From Bacteroidota bacterium (GTDB lineage Bacteria > Bacteroidota > Bacteroidia > B-17B0 > Aurantibacillaceae), in the NCBI GenBank assembly GCA_019638705.1, contig JAHBTI010000003.1:124001-188000 (forward strand): a stretch of 64,000 nt of DNA, written 5' to 3'. Of this stretch, positions 45,901 through 54,116 are shown piece after piece. The notes beneath the pieces were generated by a model that did not search any database, was not told the origin of the DNA, and was given only the letters and a program-made list of their open reading frames with translations. Made by a program: the position numbers and the translations under genes. The first letter of the stretch is position 1. The number at the start of each line of letters is the position of its first letter.

Positions 45901-47205
45901 TGTATTTCCGTTTCCAAAATCCCAATTCCAAAACACAGCATTTGTACTCATATCGGTAAACACCACATCAGTAGCTGTGCCGCAGGCAGTGTTAAGGTTC
46001 ACCGAAAAATCAACTGTGGGAAATATGCCAATCGTTATGGGAACTTTTACCGTATCTCTGCAAAAGGCGTTTGCACCCGGAATGTAAGTTACTAACCTTA
46101 GCGTGTATGTTCCTGCGGTGGCGTATGTCTTGTTGGGCTTTGCACCCGAACCGATTGGTGTAAACCCTCCGCCGTCGCCAAAATGTATGGTGTATAAAAG
46201 TCCCGGGTCGCTGGTGTTGGTAAAGGTAAGCGGCATACCCACACAATAACCGCTTGCAGGCACAGCCACATTTGCCGTTGGCGGATGAATAACATTGACA
46301 GGAATGGTGAGTGCATCAGAACCGCACTGGCTGCTGTCGCGTAACTGCACGGTGTATGTGCCGGGCGCAGGATAGGTTATTGTTACAGGCGCGGCAGGTG
46401 CGTTTCTCCAACCGATAATAGAATCGTGTCCGTAACCCCAGTAATCGCCAAAATTCCATTGCTCGCGGCGTTGCGCCGTATTGCCCTGCGAAGCACAGTT
46501 TCTTACGGTGGAATTGGTAAAGGTAAATTGATTGTCAGGCGAACAACTGATGTATTTGTTCGGCGAAATGTCCACAATATCCAGTTCAAATACGCGCATG
46601 GGATTAATGCTGAACGTGCTTGGCGTGGTATTGCAATAATTCTGTGCCGTTAATTTTAAAACGGTTTCGCAGTTTACCGTATAGGGCAAATAGGTATGAT
46701 TAACATTCGTTCCCGCATTCGTGTAATCATAATTTAAAATGGTGGCATCGCCAAAATCCCAGGTGTAGCGCGTGGCTTTGCTGTTGTTAAGACTTTGGTT
46801 GGTAAGCGTGATTGTTTTTCCTGCACAAACCGAATGTGCCACGGGCGCAAGACTTGCCACGGCAGCAGTTTCCATAACGGTTACGCCCGTAAGCGTGCAG
46901 TTTAACGAGGGAATAATAAGCGTAACAGGAAAAGTATCGGTAGCAGAAGCATAAAAGTGATTGATAATGCTGTTGGCGGTATAGCTTGCGTTGTTGGTTA
47001 TGGGAGAGCCGTCGCCCCAGTTAATGGTATATGTGCCCCAGCTTACGTTTGACTGAAAACTTGCGGTGTAAGCCGCGCCTGTGCAACTGATGAAATAAGG
47101 ATTAGAAGATAAAGTGCCTGTGCCGTCGTAAACCTGCGGACACTGGGGTTTAGCGTGGGAGCAAATTAGTGTCAGTAAAAAAAATAATAAATGTTGTTTT
47201 CTCAT
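42937..47205 (-). CDS. Giant PKD-repeat adhesin-like protein with T9SS type B sorting domain
   Basis: A 1422-residue surface protein. The signal peptide ends HAKPQ; about a dozen PKD-like repeats of 80-90 residues follow, each with a YTWDFGDG-type motif (for example residues near 142, 425, 510, 675, 845, 930, 1010, 1090). The last 95 residues form the gliding-motility-associated C-terminal (type B) sorting domain: MPNAFTPN, FSIYSRWGELLFDT, GWDGYYRG. It is secreted through T9SS, probably with the neighbouring PorP paralogue, and likely works as an adhesin or surface fibre. Confidence 0.85.
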   Translation of the reverse strand: MRKQHLLFFLLTLICSHAKPQCPQVYDGTGTLSSNPYFISCTGAAYTASFQSNVSWGTYTINWGDGSPITNNASYTANSIINHFYASATDTFPVTLIIPSLNCTLTGVTVMETAAVASLAPVAHSVCAGKTITLTNQSLNNSKATRYTWDFGDATILNYDYTNAGTNVNHTYLPYTVNCETVLKLTAQNYCNTTPSTFSINPMRVFELDIVDISPNKYISCSPDNQFTFTNSTVRNCASQGNTAQRREQWNFGDYWGYGHDSIIGWRNAPAAPVTITYPAPGTYTVQLRDSSQCGSDALTIPVNVIHPPTANVAVPASGYCVGMPLTFTNTSDPGLLYTIHFGDGGGFTPIGSGAKPNKTYATAGTYTLRLVTYIPGANAFCRDTVKVPITIGIFPTVDFSVNLNTACGTATDVVFTDMSTNAVFWNWDFGNGNTSTLQIPPMQNYTSAAVYVPTLVAMGTTSCSNTQTLSITVYPNPMPDFSLVSYCENAVADFTNTTTSIDPVTSYTWDFGDGSATTSFVNPSHTFTSATTYSVKLTATTAFCSDVVEKVVSVGVVPSMDFTFTPTLTCPPIIVTFSNNSANATSYLWSFEASPSATSSATDPTYFYDNTTLNPMTHSVSLIAYGTLGCNDTLEQTITINPRPVASFTVNEAEGICPPMATTFTNNTVGATTYSWNFGDGNGSSTVNPVHSYSNTTLAPVEHTVVLIAENSFSCTDTIQHIIHVFPQSLVSLSVSPDYSCTPLAVDLPTLAGVSSYTWDYGDGTPTFSTLAAVSHTYINSTTANQIFTIHLTADNSYGCVNSAVTTLTVLSKPILNFSVSADASCSPLNVTFTNTSANAVSYLWNFGDGSTHTATNTSHTFSNTSNTAGEHFTTTLIATTNDGCQDSLSKIFLVYHQPSASFSVNAPDCASAFVSFTNTSLGASTYSWSFGDASAATTASNPSYIYNTTIPGNATYTVKLLATSVSGCTNMATSPITVFAQPVANFAVTSTVGCSPFSTTFTNSSTNNHSLVWRFGDGTTGNVTDPAHTFVNPSNIADHTFTCTLIAGHSNGCKDSVSRTVLVYYKPKADFTTDTLACSNRTLTLNSTSISGDTLIYQWTFGDGKPAFSADPSIMHAYTNTSTVVQSFTASLAVIAKHNCRDTARVRIKVSPKPHYNIIASADSGCAPLNVTFAKIDKVTEYQWFNGKDLFGGEGNIVRTFFSDNAKAKTYTITLIAQDASKCADTSVKYIKAFPLPTALFETNPADSVYVNKPLTTKNLSADARLYEWHFGDTDMSSGVEPEHTYRTVGFYSISLIAITNKGCRDTAVLDIKVLHETLIEMPNAFTPNPSGSRGTLYDPSDLSNDIFHPYLKGINRTKFHFSIYSRWGELLFDTQNPDEGWDGYYRGKLCEQDVYIWKLDAVLLDGKTFNKTGDVLLLK

Positions 47206-47227
47206 ATTTACTTTTTCCTTTGTTCTC

Positions 47228-47601
47228 GTGCAAGTTTGTAAGCCGGGTTCTGTTTCACCGTTTATTGCTAAACAGTATATCTATCATTTATCTTCGCGAC
47301 CTACCCTATTGCGACTTCCGCCTTTCGGCGGAATAAGACGGGCAGCCTTAAACCGCAACCTATTTGGTCTTTCAACATCCGAGGTTTTCCCAACGCGGCT
47401 GTTACCACCCGCGCCTGTGAGCTCTTACCTCACATTTTCACTATCACCGCGCGTGTTACCCCGCGGCTACCTTGCTTTCTGTGGCACTTTCTGTTACCAA
47501 AACATTTCTGTTTCGGCACCCACCCTTTCAGGTGGCGGATTACCCTGTGTTGCCCGGACTTTCCTCTCCAATTTTCATTGGAGCGATAGAAAAACTTGCG
47601 C
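47228..47601 (-). ncRNA. rnpB: RNase P RNA, bacterial class A
   Basis: On the minus strand the conserved 5' core GAGAGGAAAGTCCGGGCAAC is present near 47545-47575 and the 3' core AACCCGGCTTACAAACTTGC at its end. P1 is formed by GCAAGTTT (47592-47599) and AAACTTGC (47230-47237), which pair perfectly and fix both ends to a few bases. The length, about 374 nt, is normal. The RNA is the catalytic part of RNase P, which matures tRNA 5' ends. Open frames across this stretch are not genes. Confidence 0.93.
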
Positions 47602-47603
47602 CA

Positions 47604-47611
47604 TAAAGGTA
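47604..47611 (-). promoter_or_regulatory. Candidate -7 box (TACCTTTA) of rnpB
   Basis: Read on the minus strand it matches TAnnTTTG except the last base and lies a few bases before the predicted 5' end of RNase P RNA. Confidence 0.4.
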
Positions 47612-47656
47612 ATGAAAAAAACTACTTACGAAATTTTTGTGGATTGAATGAATGAA

Positions 47657-49939
47657 CTATTCCTCTTTCACCACCTTACCCGCAAACTCGCCTTTTGGCA
47701 GTATCACTTTGTAGTAATACAAGCCTTTGCTCAGTGTGCTTATGCTTATTGCGCTACGGTTGGTGTAATTCTTTTTGCTTAATACCAAGCTGCCGAGTGT
47801 GTTATATAACTCAACGTTTATTTGTTTTTCGTTGCTTGGTATGTCAAAATAAATTTCGCTCTTGGCAGGGTTCGGGTACACTTTTAACTTTAAACTTTGA
47901 ACTTCAAACTCCTCCACACCTGTACCATTGGCAGGCGTAGTAGCGCAAGCCGTATTACTAAACGCGCTGCTGCCTGCGCTGTTGGTAGCCGCTACTTTAT
48001 AGCAATACGTTGTAGTATAGCTTAACCCTGTGTGCGTGTAGCTTGTAGTATTGGCGGGTAGTGTAGCCAACAAGCTGTATGTTGGGTTACTGCCGAATGT
48101 GTAATGCAATTCAAAATTATCTTCGTTATTGCTGTTATCTGTCCACGCTACGTTATTGGTGAGGCTGCCGTTGTTTGTTGCCGTTAAGTTAAGCGGCGCG
48201 TTGGGTGCTGTGCCTGTACCGCCGCCATTGGTAGGGGTAGTGGCGCAACCTACATTAGTAAAGAAACTTGCGCCTATGTTGTTTACTGCTCTTGCTTTAT
48301 AGCAGTAAGTTGTATTGTATGCTAAACTTGTATGTGTGTAACTTATAGTGTTTGCAGGTAAAGTGGCAAGCAAAGAAAATGTAGGGTTGCTGTTGGTATT
48401 ATACCACAGCTCATAGCTGTTTTCATATTGTGCGTTATCTATCCATGTTACATAATTGGTAAGTGTGGCTTGGTACACCGCTGCCAAACTTGTAGGCGGC
48501 AGTGGGCTTAGGCTTGTGCTGCTGCTGTTACAGGCAAAACCATATTTGGCTACAAAACCGTCTTCTGAGCCGCCAATTATGTTTACGGCTGTACCCGCGC
48601 TATCCAATGTGCCGCCAAACATACCACCTATGTATATATTGCCTTGTTCGTTTACATCTAAGCCGTTAATAGTTTCATATTGACTGCCCGATTGGGGTAG
48701 CATATTTATACTAACAAAGCTACTGCTTGTCGCACTTATTTTTCCTATACAACTTTGTCCTCCACTTGCCGCTGTGGAAGTATATGTTGTAGTGTTGAAT
48801 GTAACACTACCAATAACTTTACCTTTAAAATGAACGCTATCATCTCGGTTAGTGTAATGGGGGTGTAAGCTCGCAACGCTTGCAACATTATATGTACCTG
48901 TTATTCCAGATATTAAATTTCCTGTTGCGGCATCTAACCAATAAAAAGTAGATGCTCTATGATTGGGAGGAACATTAACAACATAGCCAAAAACATTTGC
49001 CCCGTTCTCCGCATTACCCCCAACTACTATTCTTGTGCCACTTGTATCAATAGCACAGTTAAGTAGCGTACTTAAAACCGAAGTATTGTTATCGGTCTTA
49101 TGCCATAGCATAATTCCGTTAGGAGAAAATTTTATAATTAAGGATTTTAATCCGCTATTGGGGATTAGAGTAGTGCCACCACCTATGTTAATAGTGTTGC
49201 TATATGCTCCACTCAAATAGACATTATCATTTTTGTCAAGGGTTATACCAACAATTTGAGGACAGAAAGGTGTAGGCGCAACATAATTGTATGTTGCTGT
49301 TATTGCCCCTAATGAGGAAGGAATTACATAACTTGATAATCCGTTTGAGAGAAAATAATTTCCTTGACTGTTAATGAATATTTGCAGCATATCTGTATAA
49401 GGAGCAGTAGAAAAAGTCGGATAGTTACTTGCATTAATAAAATGCCCCGCTGTGTCATATTTAGCTATAAACAACGTAATGTTACCGTTATTTAATATGG
49501 TGTCATGTACCCCGTCGCCGATTGTATATGTGGAACTTACACATTCTCCTGCTATAATCACTTGTCCATTACCATTTAATGCTAACGAAGTAGCTTTGTC
49601 ATCACTCGTACCCCCCATTCTGCGCCACCAAAGCACATTGCCGCAAGAGTTGTATTTTATCAAATACGCGTCTGAACCACCATAACCACCTGTTGTGGGT
49701 AGCCCGCTGGTTGCATTTACAAAAGTAGGATTAGGATAAAAATAGCCTACGGCATACACGTTCCCGTATTTGTCTGCTTTCACATCAGTAATTGCTTCAT
49801 TATATGTAGGATTAAAAGGATTACCGTTGTTGTCGTTTACAGTACCTACGCGCTTTGCCCATTGCCAATTTTGAGGTTGTGCGTAGCTGTATGATACGGT
49901 AAGCAATAAAAAAAGTAAAAAGGTAATGCTCGTTTTCAT
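47657..49939 (-). CDS. T9SS type A-sorted secreted protein with propeller and two Fn3 domains
   Basis: A 760-residue exported protein: signal peptide (ending SYAQ), an SBBP-type beta-propeller region of about 450 residues (DVKADKYGNVYAVGYF, LALNGNGQVIIAGE, LDKNDNVYLSGAY), two near-identical fibronectin III domains (both with SLLATLPANT and YCYKA/V), and a type A sorting domain with VYPNPAKSE near residue 690. The two Fn3 copies probably come from an internal duplication. It would be displayed on or released from the cell surface; its ligand is unknown. Confidence 0.8.
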   Translation of the reverse strand: MKTSITFLLFLLLTVSYSYAQPQNWQWAKRVGTVNDNNGNPFNPTYNEAITDVKADKYGNVYAVGYFYPNPTFVNATSGLPTTGGYGGSDAYLIKYNSCGNVLWWRRMGGTSDDKATSLALNGNGQVIIAGECVSSTYTIGDGVHDTILNNGNITLFIAKYDTAGHFINASNYPTFSTAPYTDMLQIFINSQGNYFLSNGLSSYVIPSSLGAITATYNYVAPTPFCPQIVGITLDKNDNVYLSGAYSNTINIGGGTTLIPNSGLKSLIIKFSPNGIMLWHKTDNNTSVLSTLLNCAIDTSGTRIVVGGNAENGANVFGYVVNVPPNHRASTFYWLDAATGNLISGITGTYNVASVASLHPHYTNRDDSVHFKGKVIGSVTFNTTTYTSTAASGGQSCIGKISATSSSFVSINMLPQSGSQYETINGLDVNEQGNIYIGGMFGGTLDSAGTAVNIIGGSEDGFVAKYGFACNSSSTSLSPLPPTSLAAVYQATLTNYVTWIDNAQYENSYELWYNTNSNPTFSLLATLPANTISYTHTSLAYNTTYCYKARAVNNIGASFFTNVGCATTPTNGGGTGTAPNAPLNLTATNNGSLTNNVAWTDNSNNEDNFELHYTFGSNPTYSLLATLPANTTSYTHTGLSYTTTYCYKVAATNSAGSSAFSNTACATTPANGTGVEEFEVQSLKLKVYPNPAKSEIYFDIPSNEKQINVELYNTLGSLVLSKKNYTNRSAISISTLSKGLYYYKVILPKGEFAGKVVKEE

Positions 49940-50014
49940 GTTGTATTTTTTTAATGGTTAAGTGCAGGTAAAGTACAAAGTTATTTTTACAATGTGCTGT
50001 TCGTTCACACAGTT

Positions 50015-50055
50015 AAAAGGGTATTTCACACAAAAAAAAGGGTATTTCGCACAAA
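50015..50055. repeat. 20-base direct repeat, two copies
   Basis: AAAAGGGTATTTC(A/G)CACAAA occurs at 50015-50034 and 50036-50055 with one difference. It lies in the 233-base spacer upstream of the T9SS protein gene, where it could be a binding site. Nothing else except the tRNA-Leu terminator is seen in 49940-50172. Confidence 0.6.
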
Positions 50056-50124
50056 GGGCTGTTTTTTGGCGGAATTTTTTGGGTATATGCGGCTGCGAAG
50101 CCATCTCACAAAACTATCAGGTAT

Positions 50125-50164
50125 AAAAAAAAGCGGACTTCTCTTTTTGCAGTGAGAAATCCGC
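50125..50164 (-). terminator. Rho-independent terminator of tRNA-Leu
   Basis: On the minus strand GCGGATTTCTC (50164-50154) and GAGAAGTCCGC (50143-50133) pair with one mismatch around a 10-base loop, followed by eight T. It lies 8 bases behind the tRNA 3' end. Confidence 0.85.
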
Positions 50165-50172
50165 CTTACTTG

Positions 50173-50254
50173 TACCCGGAATGGGACTTGAACCCATACG
50201 CCTTACGGCACACGCCCCTCAAACGTGCTTGTCTACCAGTTCCAACACCCGGGC
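50173..50254 (-). tRNA. tRNA-Leu (anticodon GAG)
   Basis: On the minus strand it begins GCCCGGGTGTTGGAACTGG and has a long variable arm around TGCCGTAAGGCGT, typical of tRNA-Leu. The anticodon loop TTGAGGG gives anticodon GAG. The T-arm GGTTCAAGTCC and the acceptor TCCGGGT plus A close the molecule. CCA is not encoded. Confidence 0.93.
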
Positions 50255-50306
50255 AAATTTTTTGGGAGCGTAAAGTTGGCAATAAAAATCAAAACTTTAA
50301 AATAAT

Positions 50307-50339
50307 TTGCGCGGTTTTCATGTAAATTCTATATATTTG
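50307..50339 (+). promoter_or_regulatory. Promoter of rplS (TTG-N22-TATATTTG)
   Basis: TTG at 50307-50309 (in TTTGC) and a full -7 box TATATTTG at 50332-50339 are separated by 22 bases. A leader of about 65 bases precedes the rplS start, which could carry autoregulation. Confidence 0.6.
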
Positions 50340-50411
50340 CCACCCCGTTTCAAGCCGCTGTTTACACAGGGTAAAGTATGCTGAACCGGTTAATTAAAAA
50401 AACAAAATAAA

Positions 50412-50777
50412 ATGAGCCTTTTATTAGATTACGCTAAAAAGCAATTATCCGCAGAAACTCAACATCCGTCTTTTAAAGCAGGCGACACCGTTACGGTTTC
50501 CTACAAAATTAAAGAGGGAGACAAACACCGTATTCAGCAATTTTCGGGTGTTGTTATTCAACGCAAAAACGAAGCCGCAACCGCTTCTTTTACCGTTCGC
50601 AAAATAAGCAACGGCATTGGCGTGGAGCGTATTTTTCCGCTTGCTTCACCGTTTATTGATAAAATTGTGGTGAACAAAGTTGGTATTGTTCGCCGTGCCA
50701 AATTATTCTACTTGCGCGAACGCACAGGTAAAGCCGCACGCATCCGCGAAAAAATTCAAAACAACAAAGAAGCCTAA
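50412..50777 (+). CDS. rplS: 50S ribosomal protein L19
   Basis: A 121-residue protein of standard length at the 30S-50S interface. Signatures are [52 protein letters not shown] and [19 protein letters not shown]. It is a single gene with its own promoter and terminator, apart from the rpsP-rimM-trmD cluster found in many other bacteria. Confidence 0.96.
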   Translation: MSLLLDYAKKQLSAETQHPSFKAGDTVTVSYKIKEGDKHRIQQFSGVVIQRKNEAATASFTVRKISNGIGVERIFPLASPFIDKIVVNKVGIVRRAKLFYLRERTGKAARIREKIQNNKEA

Positions 50778-50802
50778 TTCTTTTCAAAATAAATTTAAAA
50801 AG

Positions 50803-50830
50803 AAGCTCCGAATGTTTTCGGGGCTTTTTT
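50803..50830 (+). terminator. Rho-independent terminator of rplS
   Basis: AAGCTCCGAA (50803-50812) and TTCGGGGCTT (50817-50826) pair around a 4-base loop with one G-T pair, followed by a T-run to 50830. It lies 26 bases after the rplS stop. Confidence 0.88.
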
Positions 50831-50918
50831 ACTTACAGAAATTTGACAACTTTTGAATTTGTCAAATCTCAAATCTCTAACAATTCCCGCAAATGCTTAT
50901 ATTTGATTTGAATTTACT

Positions 50919-52205
50919 ATGTTATCAGACCTTACCATTACCTTTATTCTTATTGTATTAAACGGTTTTTTTGTTGCCGCCGAATTTGCCCTTGTTAAAG
51001 TGCGCGCCTCTCAATTAGATTTAAAAGTCCAAAAAGGCAGCCGCGGTGCTAAACTTGCCAAATCTTTGTTAGAAAAATTAGATGCCTATCTTTCTGCTTC
51101 GCAACTCGGCATCACGTTGGCTTCACTGGCGTTGGGTGCGGTGGGCGAGCGGGTAATTGCACAAATGCTTGAAACTTACGTTATACCCGATAAATGGGCA
51201 GTTCACAGCATTTCATTACCCATTGCTTTGGTGTTCCTTACTTTTTTTCACGTTACACTCGGCGAGCAAATTCCGAAAATGATTGGTATAAAATACAGTT
51301 TGCCTGTGATTATGTCAATTGCTTTGCCAATGAGAATATTTTACGTTTTGTTTTCGCCCTTTATTTGGTTTCTCAACAAAACATCAAACATTGCTTTGCG
51401 TGCAATCGGCATAAAAAATGTGGGCGAAGAAGTTCACACCGAAGAAGAGTTGCGCTTAATTTTAACCGAAAGCGAAGAGGGCGGTTCAATTAAGCCAAGT
51501 GAAAACGAACTCATTCAAAACGTGTTTGATTTTGACGACCGCATTGTAAAACAAATTATGTTGCCGCAAAACCGCATTGTGGCTTTAGCTGCGGAACTTA
51601 GCCGAAATGAAGTTGCCGAACGGGTAATTGAAGAAGGATTTTCGCGCTTGCCTGTTTATACAGGCAATATTGATAATGTTATTGGCATTGTTCACAGCAA
51701 AGATTTGCTGAAAGCCCTGATAGAAAACAAATTCAGTTCGCTGAAAGACATTATGCGCCCCGTGCATTTTGTGCCCGAAATAATGAAAGTGAACGAGCTT
51801 TTGCGCGATTTTCAAAAACATCACATTCAAATGGCAATTGTAACCAACGAGTTTGGCGCAACAGCCGGTTTAATTACTATGGAAGACATTATTGAAGAAT
51901 TAGTCGGCGAAATTCAGGACGAGCACGATGAGGAAAAACCAAACGTGGACAAAAAAAGCGATACCGAGTTTGTTGTAAACGCGCAGGCAAACATTCAGGA
52001 TGTGAACCAGATTTTACCCATTGCCTTACCTGAAAATCCGCAGTACGAAACGGTTTCGGGGTATATTAATTTTATTTTCGGGCGCATTCCTGCCGTAAAC
52101 GACAAACGCAAAAAAGACGGTTACGACATCACTATTTTAAAACGCAGCCGCCAAAGTGTGGAAACGGTAAACTTAAAAATGTCGGAAGAAAATTCTACTG
52201 AATAA
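50919..52205 (+). CDS. CNNM/CBS hemolysin-family membrane protein
   Basis: A 428-residue protein with an N-terminal CNNM (DUF21) membrane domain of about 190 residues (LNGFFVAAEFALVKVRASQLD, TFFHVTLGEQIPKMIGI), two CBS domains (about 205-335) and a C-terminal CorC/HlyC domain. Relatives move or sense Mg2+ or Co2+, and the Bacteroidota paralogue GldE supports gliding; this protein could be either type. I cannot tell them apart from sequence here. Confidence 0.85.
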   Translation: MLSDLTITFILIVLNGFFVAAEFALVKVRASQLDLKVQKGSRGAKLAKSLLEKLDAYLSASQLGITLASLALGAVGERVIAQMLETYVIPDKWAVHSISLPIALVFLTFFHVTLGEQIPKMIGIKYSLPVIMSIALPMRIFYVLFSPFIWFLNKTSNIALRAIGIKNVGEEVHTEEELRLILTESEEGGSIKPSENELIQNVFDFDDRIVKQIMLPQNRIVALAAELSRNEVAERVIEEGFSRLPVYTGNIDNVIGIVHSKDLLKALIENKFSSLKDIMRPVHFVPEIMKVNELLRDFQKHHIQMAIVTNEFGATAGLITMEDIIEELVGEIQDEHDEEKPNVDKKSDTEFVVNAQANIQDVNQILPIALPENPQYETVSGYINFIFGRIPAVNDKRKKDGYDITILKRSRQSVETVNLKMSEENSTE

Positions 52206-52222
52206 CAAATGGAACAGACACA

Positions 52223-52257
52223 GAGGCACAGAGAAAATAAAAAAAACTCTGTGCCTC
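52223..52257. repeat. Solo CACAGAG hairpin
   Basis: GAGGCACAGAG (52223-52233) and CTCTGTGCCTC (52247-52257) pair perfectly around an A-rich loop. Behind them, at 52259-52280, further CTCTGT units follow, and ACAGACACAGAG lies before. The heptameric CACAGAG pattern resembles the ends of the GxxExxY cassette but no gene is inside. It fills the spacer between the CNNM gene and the aminotransferase. Confidence 0.7.
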
Positions 52258-52293
52258 AGAGCCTCTGTACCTCTGTGTTTAAAATAAAAAACC

Positions 52294-53484
52294 ATGAACC
52301 AACGCGAATTATTTTTACGGCATGTGGCGCAAACATCTGATTTGCCTTTGTTGGGTGTTGATGTAAACATTGCCAAAGCGCAAGGCTCAAAACTGATTGA
52401 CGTAAACGGAAAAGAATACATTGATTTAATCAGCGGAATTTCGGTGAGCAGCGTGGGGCATTGCCACCCAAACGTGGTGGAAGCAATTAAACAACAATCC
52501 GAAAAATTTATGCACCTGATGGTGTACGGCGAGTTTAATCAAAGTCCGCAGGTGAAATATGCCACAACGCTTTCAAACTATTTACCAAAAAATTTAAACT
52601 CCGTTTATTTTACCACAGGCGGCAGCGAAGCCGTTGAGGGCGCAATGAAACTCGCCAAACGCGCCACAGGCAGAACAGAAATTATTTCATTCAAAAACGC
52701 CTATCACGGCAGCACGCAAGGCGCAATGAGCTTAATGAGCGATGAAAGTTTTAAAAATTCGTTTCGTCCGCTTTTGCCCGATGTGCAACATTTGGAGTTT
52801 AATAACAGTGATGAATTAAAAAATATTTCTTCAAAAACTGCGGCGGTTATTATTGAACCCATTCAAGGCGAAGCCGGTGTAAGAAAAGCCACGCCGGAGT
52901 TTTTGCAAGCATTAAAAAACAAATGCGCTGAACACGGTGTGCTTTTAATTTTTGACGAAATACAAAGCGGTTTTGGAAGAACAGGAAAATTATTTGCCTT
53001 TGAGCATTACAATAGTGTTCCTGATATTTTATTGATTGCAAAAGGCATGGGCGGCGGTTTGCCCATTGGCGCGTTTGTGGCTTCAAGGGAATTAATGAAC
53101 AATTTAACGCATAATCCCGTACTCGGACATACGAACACCTTTGGCGGAAACGCGCTGTGTGTAGCCGCCGCGCAGGCAACCTTAGAAATTTTATTGAATG
53201 AAAATTTATCTGCCCGCGCTTTGGAAATTGAAAAAATTATTCGCCAAAAACTAAAACACAAATTGATTAAAGAAGTTCGCATTCATGGCGCATTGGGCGC
53301 AATAGATTTTCACGATGAACAATTAAATATGCGTGTCATCAAATCATGCATTGAAAACGGCATTATCAGCGATTGGTTTTTATTTTGCTCAACCGCCATG
53401 CGCATTGCACCGCCGTTGGTAATTTCTGACGAAGAATTAATTTTTTCTATTGAGAAAATAATCTCTGTATTAAACAAACTATAA
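52294..53484 (+). CDS. Class III (acetylornithine/GABA-type) aminotransferase
   Basis: A 396-residue PLP aminotransferase. Asp221 in LLIFDEIQSGFGRTG binds the PLP ring nitrogen; Lys250 in LLIAKGMGGGLPIGA forms the Schiff base; TTGGSEAVEGAMKLAKRATGR is conserved. The family moves the omega-amino group of ornithine, acetylornithine, 4-aminobutyrate and similar substrates. Substrate cannot be fixed; no arg genes are adjacent. Confidence 0.88.
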   Translation: MNQRELFLRHVAQTSDLPLLGVDVNIAKAQGSKLIDVNGKEYIDLISGISVSSVGHCHPNVVEAIKQQSEKFMHLMVYGEFNQSPQVKYATTLSNYLPKNLNSVYFTTGGSEAVEGAMKLAKRATGRTEIISFKNAYHGSTQGAMSLMSDESFKNSFRPLLPDVQHLEFNNSDELKNISSKTAAVIIEPIQGEAGVRKATPEFLQALKNKCAEHGVLLIFDEIQSGFGRTGKLFAFEHYNSVPDILLIAKGMGGGLPIGAFVASRELMNNLTHNPVLGHTNTFGGNALCVAAAQATLEILLNENLSARALEIEKIIRQKLKHKLIKEVRIHGALGAIDFHDEQLNMRVIKSCIENGIISDWFLFCSTAMRIAPPLVISDEELIFSIEKIISVLNKL

Positions 53485-53523
53485 AAACAAAAAAGCCCAA
53501 TCTCTCTCTCATAAGATTGGGCT
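53485..53523 (-). terminator. Hairpin terminator for the gene at 53560-53955
   Basis: AGCCCAATCT (53494-53503) and AGATTGGGCT (53514-53523) pair perfectly. On the minus strand the hairpin is followed by TTTTTTGTTTTT (53494-53484). It lies between two convergent genes and may serve both. Confidence 0.8.
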
Positions 53524-53559
53524 ATCAGGCAAAAACTGAAAATGGAACATTTAAAATTT

Positions 53560-53955
53560 TCAGTATGCCTTTATTATCTTTTTTTCTGCAAAGGTTTTAC
53601 TTAATTCTTCGCCCTTAGTGTTTTGTTTTTCCAAAGTCCAGTTGTCGGTAACACTTGTTTCTAACCAAACCCTGCCCGATTTTCGGAACACCTGCACCCA
53701 CAAACCAAACATATCTTTAAAATTTTGTTCCAGTTCACCTACCGTCATTTGCGGAACAATGCTGATTGTTCCTGATTTATGAACGGTGCGACACTCTCCC
53801 AGCGTTTTAGAGCTTTCCATCATCAGTTTTTTTGGCGATGAACCGCCGATTTTATGCGGTTTTGAAAAAAACTCAATTTTCAGATACGGAAATTCATCGT
53901 TGAATTTTTTTTGAATGGAAGAAATTTTTCTGCTATCGTTTATGGTCAATTTCAT
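53560..53955 (-). CDS. Hypothetical protein
   Basis: A 131-residue cytoplasmic protein beginning MKLTINDSRKISSIQKKFNDEFP. Its C-terminal half (SIVPQMTVGELEQNFKDMFGLWVQVFRKSGRVWLE) looks like a conserved alpha/beta fold. I recognise no family or catalytic motif. It has its own terminator and stands alone between convergent and divergent neighbours. Confidence 0.6.
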   Translation of the reverse strand: MKLTINDSRKISSIQKKFNDEFPYLKIEFFSKPHKIGGSSPKKLMMESSKTLGECRTVHKSGTISIVPQMTVGELEQNFKDMFGLWVQVFRKSGRVWLETSVTDNWTLEKQNTKGEELSKTFAEKKIIKAY

Positions 53956-54116
53956 ATTTTATATTCGCTATTGAGTAACATTTTCCAAAGTTAGTTCACT
54001 TAAAGCATTGCATAAATGAGTTATGTCATAAATAAACATGAGATTTGTCAGGATTTGGAAACAAATTTTAGTGTTACTTTGCCCGACTGTTTTTTATGAT
54101 TGGCGAAACTAAAACC

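Noticed and set aside
44180-46650. Numerous 60-155 codon frames within the PKD protein gene
   Set aside because: They arise from the repeated codons of the PKD modules in other frames and lack ribosome binding context and protein-like composition.
47228-47647. A 139-codon open frame on the plus strand
   Set aside because: It lies wholly opposite RNase P RNA; the residues it encodes come from conserved RNA structure, a known source of false genes.
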